Assembly (NCBI GenBank): GCA_018223125.1
Contig: JAAEZA010000037.1
Span: 1-44,670 of the forward strand
Direction of reading: 5' to 3'
DNA from: Paracoccaceae bacterium
Lineage (GTDB): Bacteria; Pseudomonadota; Alphaproteobacteria; Rhodobacterales; Rhodobacteraceae
DNA: 44,670 nucleotides
Part shown: positions 1 to 8,394 of the stretch, one piece after another
Layout of the letters: each line of letters begins with the position of its first letter
How positions within the stretch are numbered: the first letter of the stretch is position 1
Program-made: the position numbers and the translations under genes
Notes under the pieces: generated by a model
Told to the model about the DNA's origin: nothing
What the model saw: the letters and a program-made list of their open reading frames with translations, nothing else
The model's database searches: none

Positions 1-17
1 AAGAAAGGATCAAAATC

Positions 18-515
18 ATGACCTCCCCATTGAACGTTGTTCCCTCTGAACATGATGTTAACTCCGGCGTGCGCAATGCCAACGCGATCGCGCAGGGTCT
101 GAGCGATGTCCTTGCCGACACCTACCGGCTGATGTTCAAAACCCACGCCTATCACTGGAATGTTGAAGGGCCTTTGTTCTACTCTCTGCACAAGCTGACC
201 GAAGAGCAATATCAGAATCTGTTCGAGGCTGCCGATGTGCTGGCCGAACGTATCCGCGCTTTGGGCCAGCTCGCCCCGTCAAACCTGTCTGCCATCATTT
301 CCGACTCCCGTATCAAGGATCTGGAAGGACAGCCGTCTGCCGGTGAGATGGTCGAAGACCTCGCGCAAGATCACGAAACCGTTTCCCACCGCTTGCATGC
401 ATTAACCAAGCTGGCGGGGGATCACGGCGATCCGGTTACAGAAGACCTTGCCACCGCCCGTGCTGCCTTTCACGAACAGGCTGTCTGGATGTTGAAAGCG
501 ATCACCGCCAAGTAA
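18..515 (+). CDS. dps: Dps family DNA-binding ferritin-like protein
   Basis: A 165-residue ferritin-like protein, the usual Dps length. Family members form hollow dodecamers that oxidise Fe(II), generally with hydrogen peroxide, store the iron and protect DNA in starved or stressed cells. The intersubunit ferroxidase ligands are all visible: His46 in HWNV, His58, Glu62, Asp73 and Glu77, with the same spacing as in E. coli Dps. The ATG has an upstream GGA-type ribosome site (AAAGGATC). Its promoter lies outside the window. It converges on phyR across a shared bidirectional terminator. Closeness to the general stress regulators fits dps being a common EcfG target, but that cannot be shown here. 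Confidence 0.95.
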   Translation: MTSPLNVVPSEHDVNSGVRNANAIAQGLSDVLADTYRLMFKTHAYHWNVEGPLFYSLHKLTEEQYQNLFEAADVLAERIRALGQLAPSNLSAIISDSRIKDLEGQPSAGEMVEDLAQDHETVSHRLHALTKLAGDHGDPVTEDLATARAAFHEQAVWMLKAITAK

Positions 516-530
516 ACCGGCTTGCAAACA

Positions 531-565
531 AAAACGCCCGCTGCACGAACAGCGGGCGTTTTTTT
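531..565. terminator. Bidirectional intrinsic terminator between dps and phyR
   Basis: Inverted repeat AAAACGCCCGCTG / CAGCGGGCGTTTT with a six-base loop. It has a T run on the plus side and an A run on the other side, so it can end both dps (plus) and phyR (minus) transcripts. Confidence 0.9.
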
Positions 566-580
566 GAAAAAGGGAGGAGC

Positions 581-1393
581 TTAGACTTTCAAAGTCTCGG
601 TCGAGGCAAAGAACATCGCCTGGCTTACTGCGGACTGCACCTGTTCTTCCTTGTAGGGTTTGGAAATCAGGAAAGCCGGTTCGGGACGATCGCCTGTCAG
701 CAGGCGCTCCGGGAAGGCGGTGATGAAAATCACCGGCGTATCGCCCAGATCTTTCAGAAGGTCGTTGACCGCATCAATGCCGGAAGAATTATCCGCAAGC
801 TGGATGTCGGCAAGGATCAGATCGGGTTTCTTCTTGTTGCCCAGTTCGACAGCCGCTGTGCGGGTGCGGGCAATGCCGGTAACCTTATGGCCGAGATCGG
901 TGACAATTGCGCTGATGTCGGCGGCAATGATCGGTTCGTCCTCGATAATCATGATGTTTCCGGAAATGCTGTCTTCCATATCCTTGCGGGCGGTGCTGAT
1001 CAGGTGGCGTACATCATCGCGCGAGACTTCCATAATCAGGGCAATTTCCTGAATGGAAAATTCTTCAACCGTGGACAAAAGCAGCGCTTCGCGGGTGTTG
1101 GCGCCAAGGGCGGCAAGGTGTTTGAATGCAGCGCCGAGTTCGCCGGCTTCATCGCGATTGACCGGTGCGCCGGTGCTGGCCCAGATCGCATGGAAGCATT
1201 TGAAAAGTCCTCCCTTGACGGACAACGTATTGTCGAAGATCGACCGGTCCTGCAAAATTGCCTCCAGAGTCGCAACTGCATACTGGTCGCCACTGCTTTG
1301 AGTTCCCGTCAATGCACGGGCGTAGCGGCGCAGGAACGGAAGCTCGCGGGCTACCTGATCGGAAAAATCTTCATTGGAGTGGGTGGTCGACAT
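581..1393 (-). CDS. phyR: PhyR, general stress response anti-anti-sigma response regulator
   Basis: A 270-residue protein with an ECF-sigma-like N-terminal domain (about 1-140) and a C-terminal receiver (about 145-265). In alphaproteobacteria, phosphorylated PhyR exposes its sigma-like domain, which captures NepR and so frees EcfG. Receiver residues seen are Glu151/Asp152, phospho-acceptor Asp196 in LADIQLA, Thr225 in FITAFPERLLTG and Lys245 in SKPY. The FxTxFPER stretch is characteristic of PhyR-type receivers. The gene is divergent from nepR-ecfG and starts about 28 nt after the -10 of the minus-strand EcfG promoter in the palindrome at 1421-1452, so it probably autoregulates positively. 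Confidence 0.96.
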   Translation of the reverse strand: MSTTHSNEDFSDQVARELPFLRRYARALTGTQSSGDQYAVATLEAILQDRSIFDNTLSVKGGLFKCFHAIWASTGAPVNRDEAGELGAAFKHLAALGANTREALLLSTVEEFSIQEIALIMEVSRDDVRHLISTARKDMEDSISGNIMIIEDEPIIAADISAIVTDLGHKVTGIARTRTAAVELGNKKKPDLILADIQLADNSSGIDAVNDLLKDLGDTPVIFITAFPERLLTGDRPEPAFLISKPYKEEQVQSAVSQAMFFASTETLKV

Positions 1394-1420
1394 TTTTTTA
1401 GCCTTTTTTTCGTATTCCTT

Positions 1421-1452
1421 GGAACCAAACGCATACTTGCGCGTTTGGTTCC
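1421..1452. promoter_or_regulatory. Palindromic bidirectional EcfG-type promoter
   Basis: Perfect 12-bp inverted repeat GGAACCAAACGC / GCGTTTGGTTCC with an 8-bp centre. On the plus strand GGAAC (1421-1425) and CGTT (1442-1445) are 16 bp apart, which is the known GGAAC-N16/17-CGTT EcfG consensus. The minus strand has the same arrangement: -35 at 1448-1452, -10 at 1428-1431, spacing 16. One promoter points at nepR-ecfG and the other at phyR, and each -35 lies next to the other's -10. Start-codon distances (about 40 and 35 nt from the -10 elements) suit both. The assignment to EcfG comes from consensus match and gene context. Confidence 0.88.
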
Positions 1453-1485
1453 CTAGTGTGATAATATTTTTATGCAGAAGAAGCT

Positions 1486-1659
1486 ATGGGCGTGATGAGT
1501 AAAGGCGACGACAAAGAAAAGGAGCGGGTAGCCACCTTAATAGACCAGAATCTGAAGACGATATACTCTGATCTGGTCCAAGAGGAACTTCCCGACAGAT
1601 TTAAGGATCTTCTGGCGGTGTTAAAAGCACAAGATGCCAGTCAAAAGGACAGCCAATGA
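1486..1659 (+). CDS. nepR: NepR, anti-sigma factor of the general stress response
   Basis: A 57-residue ORF with the NepR signature: a short charged N-terminus, a helix (IDQNLKTIYSDLVQEELP) and then PDRFKDLLAVLK. NepR family proteins bind EcfG and hold it inactive until phosphorylated PhyR takes them away. Position is diagnostic: it lies between phyR and ecfG, and its TGA overlaps the ecfG ATG (ATGATGA). The start is either ATG 1486, preceded by an AGAAGAA-like site, or ATG 1495; I prefer the first. It is short enough to be missed by automatic gene calls. Confidence 0.93.
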   Translation: MGVMSKGDDKEKERVATLIDQNLKTIYSDLVQEELPDRFKDLLAVLKAQDASQKDSQ

Positions 1660-2213
1660 TGTCCCCAGATCCGCGGAATGAGCTGGTAGAGCATCTGCCG
1701 GCCCTGAGGGCGTTCGCGCTGAGCTTGACCAGAAATGCCGCGACAGCGGATGATATGGTTCAGGATGCAGTCGTTAAGGCGTGGACAAATATAGATAAAT
1801 TCGAACCTGGGTCCAAAATGCGGGCCTGGCTATTCACCATCCTTCGGAACACCTATTACTCCAGCTTGCGCAAGTCCAATCGCGAGGTGGCGGACGTAGA
1901 CGGTGCGTTTACCGAAGGTTTGTCGGTGAAGCCCGACCATGACGGCCGCATGCAGATGAGCGATTTTAAAGAGGCGTTTGAGACCCTGCCTGACGAACAG
2001 CGCGAGGCGCTTATTCTGGTAGGTGCTTCCGGTTTCACTTATGAAGAAACAGCCGCCATGACTGGTGTCGCGGTTGGGACTGTAAAAAGCCGTGTGAACC
2101 GCGGACGGGAGAAATTGACCGAATTGTTAAATCTTTCAGAGGGCGACCCCATGGAACTGACTGACTCTGCGACGATGGCGGTGATTACAAGCTCCGCGCC
2201 GGTAAAGCGTTGA
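1656..2213 (+). CDS. ecfG: EcfG-type RNA polymerase sigma factor
   Basis: A 185-residue ECF sigma factor (EcfG family). Region 2 covers about residues 10-75 (MVQDAVVKAW, MRAWLFTILRN) and region 4 about 105-160 (LPDEQREALILV, YEETAAMTGVAVGTVKSRVNRGR, the helix-turn-helix). Residues after about 165 look unstructured. It is translationally coupled to nepR by a 4-bp overlap and to the downstream kinase by a TTGA overlap, so sigma factor, anti-sigma and kinase form one unit. Two adjacent ATG codons (1656, 1659) could start it. Transcription is probably EcfG-dependent through the palindrome at 1421-1452. Confidence 0.95.
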   Translation: MMSPDPRNELVEHLPALRAFALSLTRNAATADDMVQDAVVKAWTNIDKFEPGSKMRAWLFTILRNTYYSSLRKSNREVADVDGAFTEGLSVKPDHDGRMQMSDFKEAFETLPDEQREALILVGASGFTYEETAAMTGVAVGTVKSRVNRGREKLTELLNLSEGDPMELTDSATMAVITSSAPVKR

Positions 2214-3937
2214 GCGAAACGATAGAGACAAACCTTAAATGGTATAAGAGTCTGCGAATCCGCCTTGTGCTGATGATGTCGCTGGCTCTTTTGCCAATCG
2301 GTTTGATCGCCCTGATCCAGACCAACTCTGTTTCCACCAAAGCGCGCCAGAATGAAGAACTGGCGCTTCTGGCACTAACGGAGCAGGCGGCCTTGCAAGA
2401 GCGACTGGTGATCCAGAGCGCCTTTGGCGCTGCGCGGGGTATGGGGGCGATGCTGTCGGACAGCTTTAACGACACACAGCAGTGCAATCGCGCCCTGTCC
2501 AAACTGGTGGCCAGCGTGAAAGGCTACAGCTTCGCCGAGGTGGTGGATCTGTCCGGGCGTAGCCTGTGTTCGTCTGATGACCTGTCCAAGCGCAAGTTTC
2601 CCGTTCCCGATTTTGCCAGTGTCGCAGAGGCTGGAAAGCCTGCGGTTGTTACGAAACGCAGCCTTCAGTCAGAAGGCGCTTCTGCGGTTTTCGTCATGCA
2701 GCCGTTCTACAGCCGTGATACACTCTCGGGGTTTATTTCTATTACGGTGCCGCACAAGGCGCTGTCCATTGAAACCGAAACCATCGCCAGTGGCCAGTTT
2801 GTCGATATTGTCACACTCAACCACAAGGGGGAACTTCTCTCCTCCCAGAATGACTGGCAAGTGGCCAAAAAGGCCTTACCCACCGGTTTTAAGATCGACT
2901 GGCTCTCCTCCTTCGGACCGCGGGTGTTTCTGGCGCGCAGCAGTGAAGGGGTCCCGCGCACTTACACAGCCGTGCCGGTCGAAGGCGGTCAGATGTTTGT
3001 TGTAGGTATCTGGTCGTCTGACGGGGAAAGATCGGAACGTTTTTTACGTATCCTGTCGACTTCGATTTTCCCTATACTGATGTGGATTTTTTCACTGACT
3101 GTGGCCCTGCTTACCATCCATCGGCTGCTGACCCGACAGATCAACTCCATTGGCCAGCAAATGCTCGAATTCGCTCGGGACCGGACATCGGTGACGGACA
3201 CGATTGCACGGGACATGCCAAACGAATTGCGCACCATTCAGGAATCCTACCTGTCGATGGCGGATTCGATCCTGCGTGAAGAAGCCAAAATGGAAGACGC
3301 GATGCGGCATCAGTCGGTGCTGACGAAAGAAGTGCACCATCGCGTTAAGAACAACTTGCAACTGATCTCCTCGATCCTGAACATGCAAATTCGTGCCGCG
3401 AAACATGACGAAACCAAACTGATGCTGCGCCGCATTCAGGACCGCGTACTCAGCCTCGCTACCATTCACCGCGACCTTTACCAAAGCGGTACAGGCGGGC
3501 AGGTGAACATGGGTGAACTGATCCGCGAAGTGATTGAAAAAACGGTTCAGATCGGCTCGGAAAAGAGTATGGATATCGATGTGAAGCTCGATGTGGAAGA
3601 TGTGATGCTTTTCCCTGATCAGGCCGTTCCGATGTCGCTGCTGGTTGCCGAGGCAGCAACCAACGCAATGAAATACGTGGGCGCACCAGAGGGCCGGAAG
3701 CCATGGATTTCTGTTGAGCTCAAAAAACTTGATGAAGGGACAAGATGTTGTCTGGAGTTGAAGAACTCCATCGGGGCGGAACGGGATGTGGAAAGCACCG
3801 GACTGGGGGCGAAACTTATCTCGGCCTTCGCAATCCAGCTGGATGCGGAGATCGACATTACCGAGGAAGAAAACACCTACACCATGCTGGTGAATTTCGA
3901 CATCGCCACATTCGAACCGGAATCTGCGGATTTCTGA
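2210..3937 (+). CDS. Membrane sensor histidine kinase, HisKA_2 type, of the general stress response
   Basis: A 575-residue sensor kinase. TM1 is about residues 17-38 and TM2 about 286-308, enclosing a periplasmic sensor region of about 245 residues. A HAMP-like linker follows, then a HisKA_2 domain with His377 in HHRVKNNLQLIS and an HATPase domain ending near 570. HisKA_2/HWE kinases are the usual phosphodonors of PhyR, and this one sits in the phyR-nepR-ecfG locus. The start is TTG 2210, which overlaps the ecfG stop (TTGA). No strong ligand motif is visible in the periplasmic part. Two Cys residues in that part (near 91 and 119) could form a disulfide. Confidence 0.9.
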   Translation: MSETIETNLKWYKSLRIRLVLMMSLALLPIGLIALIQTNSVSTKARQNEELALLALTEQAALQERLVIQSAFGAARGMGAMLSDSFNDTQQCNRALSKLVASVKGYSFAEVVDLSGRSLCSSDDLSKRKFPVPDFASVAEAGKPAVVTKRSLQSEGASAVFVMQPFYSRDTLSGFISITVPHKALSIETETIASGQFVDIVTLNHKGELLSSQNDWQVAKKALPTGFKIDWLSSFGPRVFLARSSEGVPRTYTAVPVEGGQMFVVGIWSSDGERSERFLRILSTSIFPILMWIFSLTVALLTIHRLLTRQINSIGQQMLEFARDRTSVTDTIARDMPNELRTIQESYLSMADSILREEAKMEDAMRHQSVLTKEVHHRVKNNLQLISSILNMQIRAAKHDETKLMLRRIQDRVLSLATIHRDLYQSGTGGQVNMGELIREVIEKTVQIGSEKSMDIDVKLDVEDVMLFPDQAVPMSLLVAEAATNAMKYVGAPEGRKPWISVELKKLDEGTRCCLELKNSIGAERDVESTGLGAKLISAFAIQLDAEIDITEEENTYTMLVNFDIATFEPESADF

Positions 3938-3984
3938 ACGCAAACCTGCAAAGACGGGACGGTATTGGCGGTAAAGAGGGAAAA

Positions 3985-4059
<75 letters not shown>

Positions 4060-4146
4060 ACGCTGTGATGGCGGGGTTTTAGCGGAAATTTTGGGGAACG
4101 CAAGGCCTAACTGGACGGGTTTGCAAGTCTGATGTACAGAGTGGCT

Positions 4147-4311
4147 ATGGGCAAGACAGATGCAGAGAACCGGGAACAGCTTTCCCCCAAAGAACGCGCC
4201 GCCGCAGAGCGGGCAGAGCGGTTGCGCAAGCAATTGCGTGACAACCTGCAACGGCGTAAGCAGCAGAGCCGTGCGCGCAAGGCAGACACGGCACCAGATA
4301 ACAACGAATAG
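4147..4311 (+). CDS. Small basic hypothetical protein upstream of murA
   Basis: A 54-residue ORF (MGKTDAENREQLSPKERA...) that could also start at ATG 4132, five codons earlier. It is very rich in Arg, Lys, Glu, Gln and Ala and is predicted to be one long helix (AAAERAERLRKQLRDNL). The C-terminal half is strongly basic. It ends 18 bp before the murA start and is probably cotranscribed with it. I do not recognise a function; nucleic-acid or ribosome binding is only a guess from charge. Support comes from in-frame codon use, close spacing and, to my knowledge, similar short ORFs ahead of murA in related bacteria. Confidence 0.7.
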   Translation: MGKTDAENREQLSPKERAAAERAERLRKQLRDNLQRRKQQSRARKADTAPDNNE

Positions 4312-4329
4312 CGCAGAGGGCAGCGTAAC

Positions 4330-5595
4330 ATGGACAGCATTATCGTAACGGGCAACGGGCCTGTGAACGGAGAAATTCCCATCGCAGGCGCGAAAAATGC
4401 CTGTCTGACGCTTATGCCTGCGACCTTGCTGAGCGAGGAACCACTGACGCTGACCAATGCGCCGCGCCTGTCGGACATCAAAACGATGGCGGAGTTGTTG
4501 TCGTCTCTCGGGACGGAAGTTGCCGGTTTGCAGGACGGAACGGTGCAGGCGCTCGGCACCAAGGAAATCAGCAACCACGTTGCCCATTACGATATCGTGC
4601 GCAAGATGCGGGCGTCCAATCTGGTGCTCGGCCCGATGCTGGCACGGCTGGGCCATGCTGTTGTATCGCTGCCGGGCGGCTGTGCCATTGGGGCACGGCC
4701 GATGGACATTCATACCGATGCGCTGGAATTGATGGGTGCGCAGATTGAACTGAAAGACGGCTATCTGCATGCCAAAACCACCGGCGGGCTGAAAGGGGCT
4801 GTCATTCCGTTGCGTTTCGCCTCTGTCGGGGCAACCGAAAACATTCTGATGGCGGCGACTTTGGCCAAGGGCACCACGGTGATTGAAAACGCCGCGAAAG
4901 AGCCGGAAATCGTGGATCTGGCCCAATGTCTGCGCAAAATGGGTGCGCAGATTGACGGCGAAGGCACCAGCCGCATCGAAATTCAGGGTGTCGACCGTTT
5001 GCATGGCGCAACCCATCCGGTTGTAACCGACCGGATCGAACTGGGGACCTATATGCTCGCCCCTGCGATTGCGGGGGGCGAAGTGGAACTTCTGGGCGGG
5101 CGCCGCGAATTACTTGGCGCGTTCTGTGACAAGCTGGAAGAGGCGGATATTTCGGTTGAAGAGACTGACAAGGGTCTGAAGGTCAGAAACAAAGGCACCC
5201 GCGTCAAATCGGTGGATGTGAAAACCGAAATCTTCCCGGGCTTTCCGACGGATCTGCAGGCCCAGATGATGGCGCTTCTGTGTACGGCAGAAGGGACTTC
5301 GGTTCTGGAGGAAACCATTTTTGAAAACCGCTTCATGCACGCACCGGAACTGATCCGTATGGGCGCAAACATAGAGGTGCACGGCGGGATCGCCAAGGTA
5401 AAGGGCGTGGAACGCCTGAAAGGCGCGCCGGTGATGGCGACGGATTTGCGGGCTTCTGTGTCGATGATCCTTGCGGGGCTGGCGGCAGAGGGTGAAACCA
5501 TTGTCAGCCGGGTCTATCATCTGGACCGCGGTTACGAAAAGGTTGTGCGCAAGTTCAGCGCGGTTGGCGCCAAGATAGAGCGGGTGAAAGCCTGA
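4330..5595 (+). CDS. murA: UDP-N-acetylglucosamine 1-carboxyvinyltransferase
   Basis: MurA, 421 residues and full length. It transfers the enolpyruvyl group of phosphoenolpyruvate to UDP-GlcNAc, the first committed cytoplasmic step of peptidoglycan synthesis. The substrate-binding Lys22-Asn23 pair is present, as is Cys118 in [14 protein letters not shown], the residue alkylated by fosfomycin in sensitive enzymes, so fosfomycin sensitivity at the target is expected. An AGAGGG site precedes the ATG. The stop overlaps the next ATG by one base (TGATG), coupling it to the DUF2948 gene. Confidence 0.97.
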   Translation: MDSIIVTGNGPVNGEIPIAGAKNACLTLMPATLLSEEPLTLTNAPRLSDIKTMAELLSSLGTEVAGLQDGTVQALGTKEISNHVAHYDIVRKMRASNLVLGPMLARLGHAVVSLPGGCAIGARPMDIHTDALELMGAQIELKDGYLHAKTTGGLKGAVIPLRFASVGATENILMAATLAKGTTVIENAAKEPEIVDLAQCLRKMGAQIDGEGTSRIEIQGVDRLHGATHPVVTDRIELGTYMLAPAIAGGEVELLGGRRELLGAFCDKLEEADISVEETDKGLKVRNKGTRVKSVDVKTEIFPGFPTDLQAQMMALLCTAEGTSVLEETIFENRFMHAPELIRMGANIEVHGGIAKVKGVERLKGAPVMATDLRASVSMILAGLAAEGETIVSRVYHLDRGYEKVVRKFSAVGAKIERVKA

Positions 5596-6074
5596 TGGTT
5601 CAGGATGCAAGATTCGAAGACGGAGCAGAGCAACCACTGCGATTGCGCGCGCTGGACGGGGAAGATCTGGTGGCTGTTTCCACCATGTTACAGGACGCCG
5701 TGCTGCCGGTGTCTGAAATGGACTGGCAGTCAGGCCGGCGGCGCTTCGGCCTTCTGGCGAACCGGTTCCGTTGGGAAGACGCTGAAGCCGCCTCTGTTGC
5801 GCGGCGCAGTGTAGAGCGGGTTCAGACGGTTCTGGTGGTGGACAGTGTGCTAAAGGTGCGCACCTCCGGTCTGGATATTTCTGACAGGGATCAGGTGATC
5901 TCGCTGTTGTCGGTGGCTTTTGAACCTGCCGAAGACGGCGCAGGCACGATCCTGCTTACACTGGCAGGCGACGGGGCAATTGCACTGGATGTGGAATGTG
6001 TTGACGTCACCCTGAAGGACGTGACGCGCCCCTATGTTGCCCCCTCTGGCAAAACCCCTTCGCATCCTTCTTGA
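5595..6074 (+). CDS. DUF2948 family protein
   Basis: A 159-residue protein with no signal peptide or membrane segment, recognised as the alphaproteobacterial DUF2948 family (LRLRALDGEDLVAVSTMLQDAVLPVSEM at the N-terminus is shown only in part; FGLLANRFRWED follows). Function is unknown. It sits between murA and hisD, as in many Rhodobacterales, with one base of overlap to murA. The conserved linkage points to cotranscription but says little about role. Confidence 0.85.
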   Translation: MVQDARFEDGAEQPLRLRALDGEDLVAVSTMLQDAVLPVSEMDWQSGRRRFGLLANRFRWEDAEAASVARRSVERVQTVLVVDSVLKVRTSGLDISDRDQVISLLSVAFEPAEDGAGTILLTLAGDGAIALDVECVDVTLKDVTRPYVAPSGKTPSHPS

Positions 6075-6119
6075 GCCTGAACGCGTGGAAGGGTAAGAGC
6101 ACGGCAGGAGAATTTGCCA

Positions 6120-7433
6120 ATGCCCTTGTTTCTAGACACTACGACCCACGACTTCGACGCTGATTTTGAAAATCTGCTGCATCTGAAACGTGACACGGAT
6201 GTGCAGGTGGATGCGGTTGTAGCTGACATTCTGGCCGATGTTCAGGCCCGTGGCGATGAGGCCGTGATCGAACTGACGTCGAAATTCGACGGTATGGAGC
6301 TCACCCCTGAAACGCTTGCCTTTTCCAAGGCGGAAATGGATGCGGCGATTGAAACCGTGCCTGCAGCGGAACGTGCGGCGCTGGAACTGGCGGCAAAGCG
6401 GATACGTGCCTATCACGAAAAGCAATTGCCCGAGGATGCGTGGTGGCAGGACGGAAGCGGCGCGCATCTGGGCTGGCGCTGGAGCGCGGTAGAGGCGGCT
6501 GGGCTCTATGTTCCGGGCGGTCTGGCGTCCTATCCATCCAGCGTGCTGATGAATGCGATTCCGGCGTCTGTGGCGGGTGTAGAGAATCTGGTGATTTGTG
6601 CGCCAACCCCCAATGGTGCGGTTAACCCGCTGGTGCTGCTGGCGGCGCGTCTGTCCGGCGTGGAAACGGTCTACCGGATCGGCGGGGCGCAGGCAGTGGG
6701 CGCCATGGCCTATGGCACGCAGACAATCGCCAAGGTGGACAAGATCACCGGACCGGGAAATGCTTTTGTGGCTGCGGCCAAGCGGCGGGTTTTCGGGGCT
6801 GTAGGCATTGATATGATCGCGGGGCCATCGGAAATTCTGGTGATTGCCGACAGGAACAACAACCCTGACTGGATCGCGATGGATCTGCTTTCACAGGCAG
6901 AGCACGACGAAAGCGCGCAGTCGATCCTGATCACGGATGACGCGGATTTCGGGCGCGCGGTGGCGGCTTCGGTGGAAAAGGCGCTCGAAACGCTGGAACG
7001 CCGCGAGATCGCCGCGAAAAGCTGGGCAGATTACGGCGCGGTCATTGTGGCCTCTGATCTGGATCAGGCAGCAAAGCTGTCAGACCGGATTGCCCCCGAA
7101 CATCTGGAACTCTGCGTCGCCGATGCCGCCGACTACAGCCGCAAGATACGCCATGCGGGTGCGATTTTCATCGGGGCATGGACGCCCGAAGCAATCGGTG
7201 ATTACGTGGGCGGGCCGAACCATGTGTTGCCGACCTCCCGCTCTGCACGGTTTTCCAGCGGCTTGTCCGTTCTGGATTTCATGAAGCGGACTACCCTTGC
7301 GCAGATGACACCGGCAGCTTTGCGGGCCATCGGACCGGCAGCCGAAACACTGGCCATCTCGGAAAGCCTGCAAGCCCACGGCCTGTCCGTGCGTGCGCGG
7401 CTGGATCAAATGAACGAGGACGACAATGGATGA
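6120..7433 (+). CDS. hisD: Histidinol dehydrogenase
   Basis: HisD, 437 residues. It carries out the last two steps of histidine synthesis, oxidising L-histidinol to L-histidine with two NAD+ and a bound Zn2+. The catalytic pair Glu327-His328 lies in RIAPEHLELCV, and family motifs such as YVPGGLASYPSSVLM and DKITGPGNAFVAAAKR are present. I chose ATG 6120 over TTG 6114 because AGGAG (6106-6110) is 9 bp from the ATG and only 3 bp from the TTG. It overlaps the following UPF0262 gene by 8 bp. It is the only his gene in the window. Confidence 0.96.
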   Translation: MPLFLDTTTHDFDADFENLLHLKRDTDVQVDAVVADILADVQARGDEAVIELTSKFDGMELTPETLAFSKAEMDAAIETVPAAERAALELAAKRIRAYHEKQLPEDAWWQDGSGAHLGWRWSAVEAAGLYVPGGLASYPSSVLMNAIPASVAGVENLVICAPTPNGAVNPLVLLAARLSGVETVYRIGGAQAVGAMAYGTQTIAKVDKITGPGNAFVAAAKRRVFGAVGIDMIAGPSEILVIADRNNNPDWIAMDLLSQAEHDESAQSILITDDADFGRAVAASVEKALETLERREIAAKSWADYGAVIVASDLDQAAKLSDRIAPEHLELCVADAADYSRKIRHAGAIFIGAWTPEAIGDYVGGPNHVLPTSRSARFSSGLSVLDFMKRTTLAQMTPAALRAIGPAAETLAISESLQAHGLSVRARLDQMNEDDNG

Positions 7434-7914
7434 TCTTTCAAAGCTGATCCATATTGAACTGGACGACAGCGGCCTGCCCGCCCCCACCCCCGAGGTGGAG
7501 CGGGAGCGAAAGGTCGCGCTGTTTGATCTGATGGAAGAAAATGTCTTTGGTCTGGTATCGCGTAACGGCAAAGAGGTTCCTGCGGGGCCGTACCAGCTTT
7601 TCCTGTCCATCAAGGACCGCCGCGTTGTGTGCGATGTGCGGACGGAAGACGGGGCTCCGGCGTCGGAATTCCACCTGTCGGTTTCGCCCCTGAAGCAGGT
7701 GATCAAGGATTACTTCCAGATTTGCGAAAGCTATTTTGATGCGGTGAAGAAGCTGCCCCCTGCCCAGATAGAGGCGATCGACATGGGGCGACGTGGTATT
7801 CACGATGAAGGGTCGCGCCAGTTGCTGGAGCGGCTGGAGGGTAAGATTCGCACCGATATGCCGACGGCACGGCGGTTGTTTACCCTGATCTGTGTCCTGC
7901 ATATGCGTGGCTAA
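7426..7914 (+). CDS. UPF0262 family protein
   Basis: A 162-residue soluble protein of UPF0262, a family restricted largely to alphaproteobacteria and usually found next to hisD. Typical segments are KLIHIELDDSGL at the start, EVERERKVALFDLMEEN, and KRLFTLICVLHMR-like text at the end (here ARRLFTLICVLHMRG). No catalytic motif is evident and the function is unknown. Its ATG lies inside the end of hisD, so translation is coupled. Confidence 0.88.
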   Translation: MDDLSKLIHIELDDSGLPAPTPEVERERKVALFDLMEENVFGLVSRNGKEVPAGPYQLFLSIKDRRVVCDVRTEDGAPASEFHLSVSPLKQVIKDYFQICESYFDAVKKLPPAQIEAIDMGRRGIHDEGSRQLLERLEGKIRTDMPTARRLFTLICVLHMRG

Positions 7915-7921
7915 ACCGATT

Positions 7922-8371
7922 ATGGAGCTGACCCGTCCCTCTTCCGTGCTGTTTTGCTGTGACCACAACTCCATCCGGTCCCCGATGGCCGAAGGGTTGC
8001 TGAAACAGGCGGTCGGGACATCCATTTTTGTACAATCCGCAGGCGTGAAGGGCGACATGGAGATCGACGGGTTCGCCATCACGGTCTGCCGCGAGCTGGG
8101 CGTGGAGCTGTCCCGCCACCGCACCCGATCCTTTGATGATCTGATGGAATGGGGCGATGATCTGGACAGTTACGATCTGATCGTCGCGCTGTCCCCCGCC
8201 GCACAGCGGCGTGCCCTTGAATACACGCGGTATTATTCGCTGGAAGTGGAATACTGGCAGACCTTGGACCCGAGCGGTTTTGGCGACAGCCGCGAGGCAA
8301 AGCTGGACCGCTACCGCGAGGTGCGGGACCAGATTGCGGAACGTATCCGTAAAAGATTCCCCAAAGAATAG
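7922..8371 (+). CDS. Low-molecular-weight protein tyrosine phosphatase / ArsC-like phosphatase
   Basis: A 149-residue member of the LMW phosphatase fold. The P-loop CX5RS is present as Cys13 to Arg19 in CDHNSIRSPMAEG, near the N-terminus as in the family. The family dephosphorylates phosphotyrosine proteins or, in a branch, reduces arsenate; the substrate here is unknown, and no ars genes are nearby. The start at ATG 7922, 8 bp past the UPF0262 stop, puts the P-loop where expected. GTG starts at 7892 or 7907 would add up to ten residues. It closes the murA-hisD gene string. Confidence 0.87.
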   Translation: MELTRPSSVLFCCDHNSIRSPMAEGLLKQAVGTSIFVQSAGVKGDMEIDGFAITVCRELGVELSRHRTRSFDDLMEWGDDLDSYDLIVALSPAAQRRALEYTRYYSLEVEYWQTLDPSGFGDSREAKLDRYREVRDQIAERIRKRFPKE

Positions 8372-8394
8372 CCGCGGATTTTACCTGCAAACCG

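Noticed and set aside
4094-4118. GGAAC followed at some distance by GTTT as a second EcfG promoter before the small ORF and murA
   Set aside because: The spacing to GTT is too long (about 19 bp) and the C of CGTT is missing.
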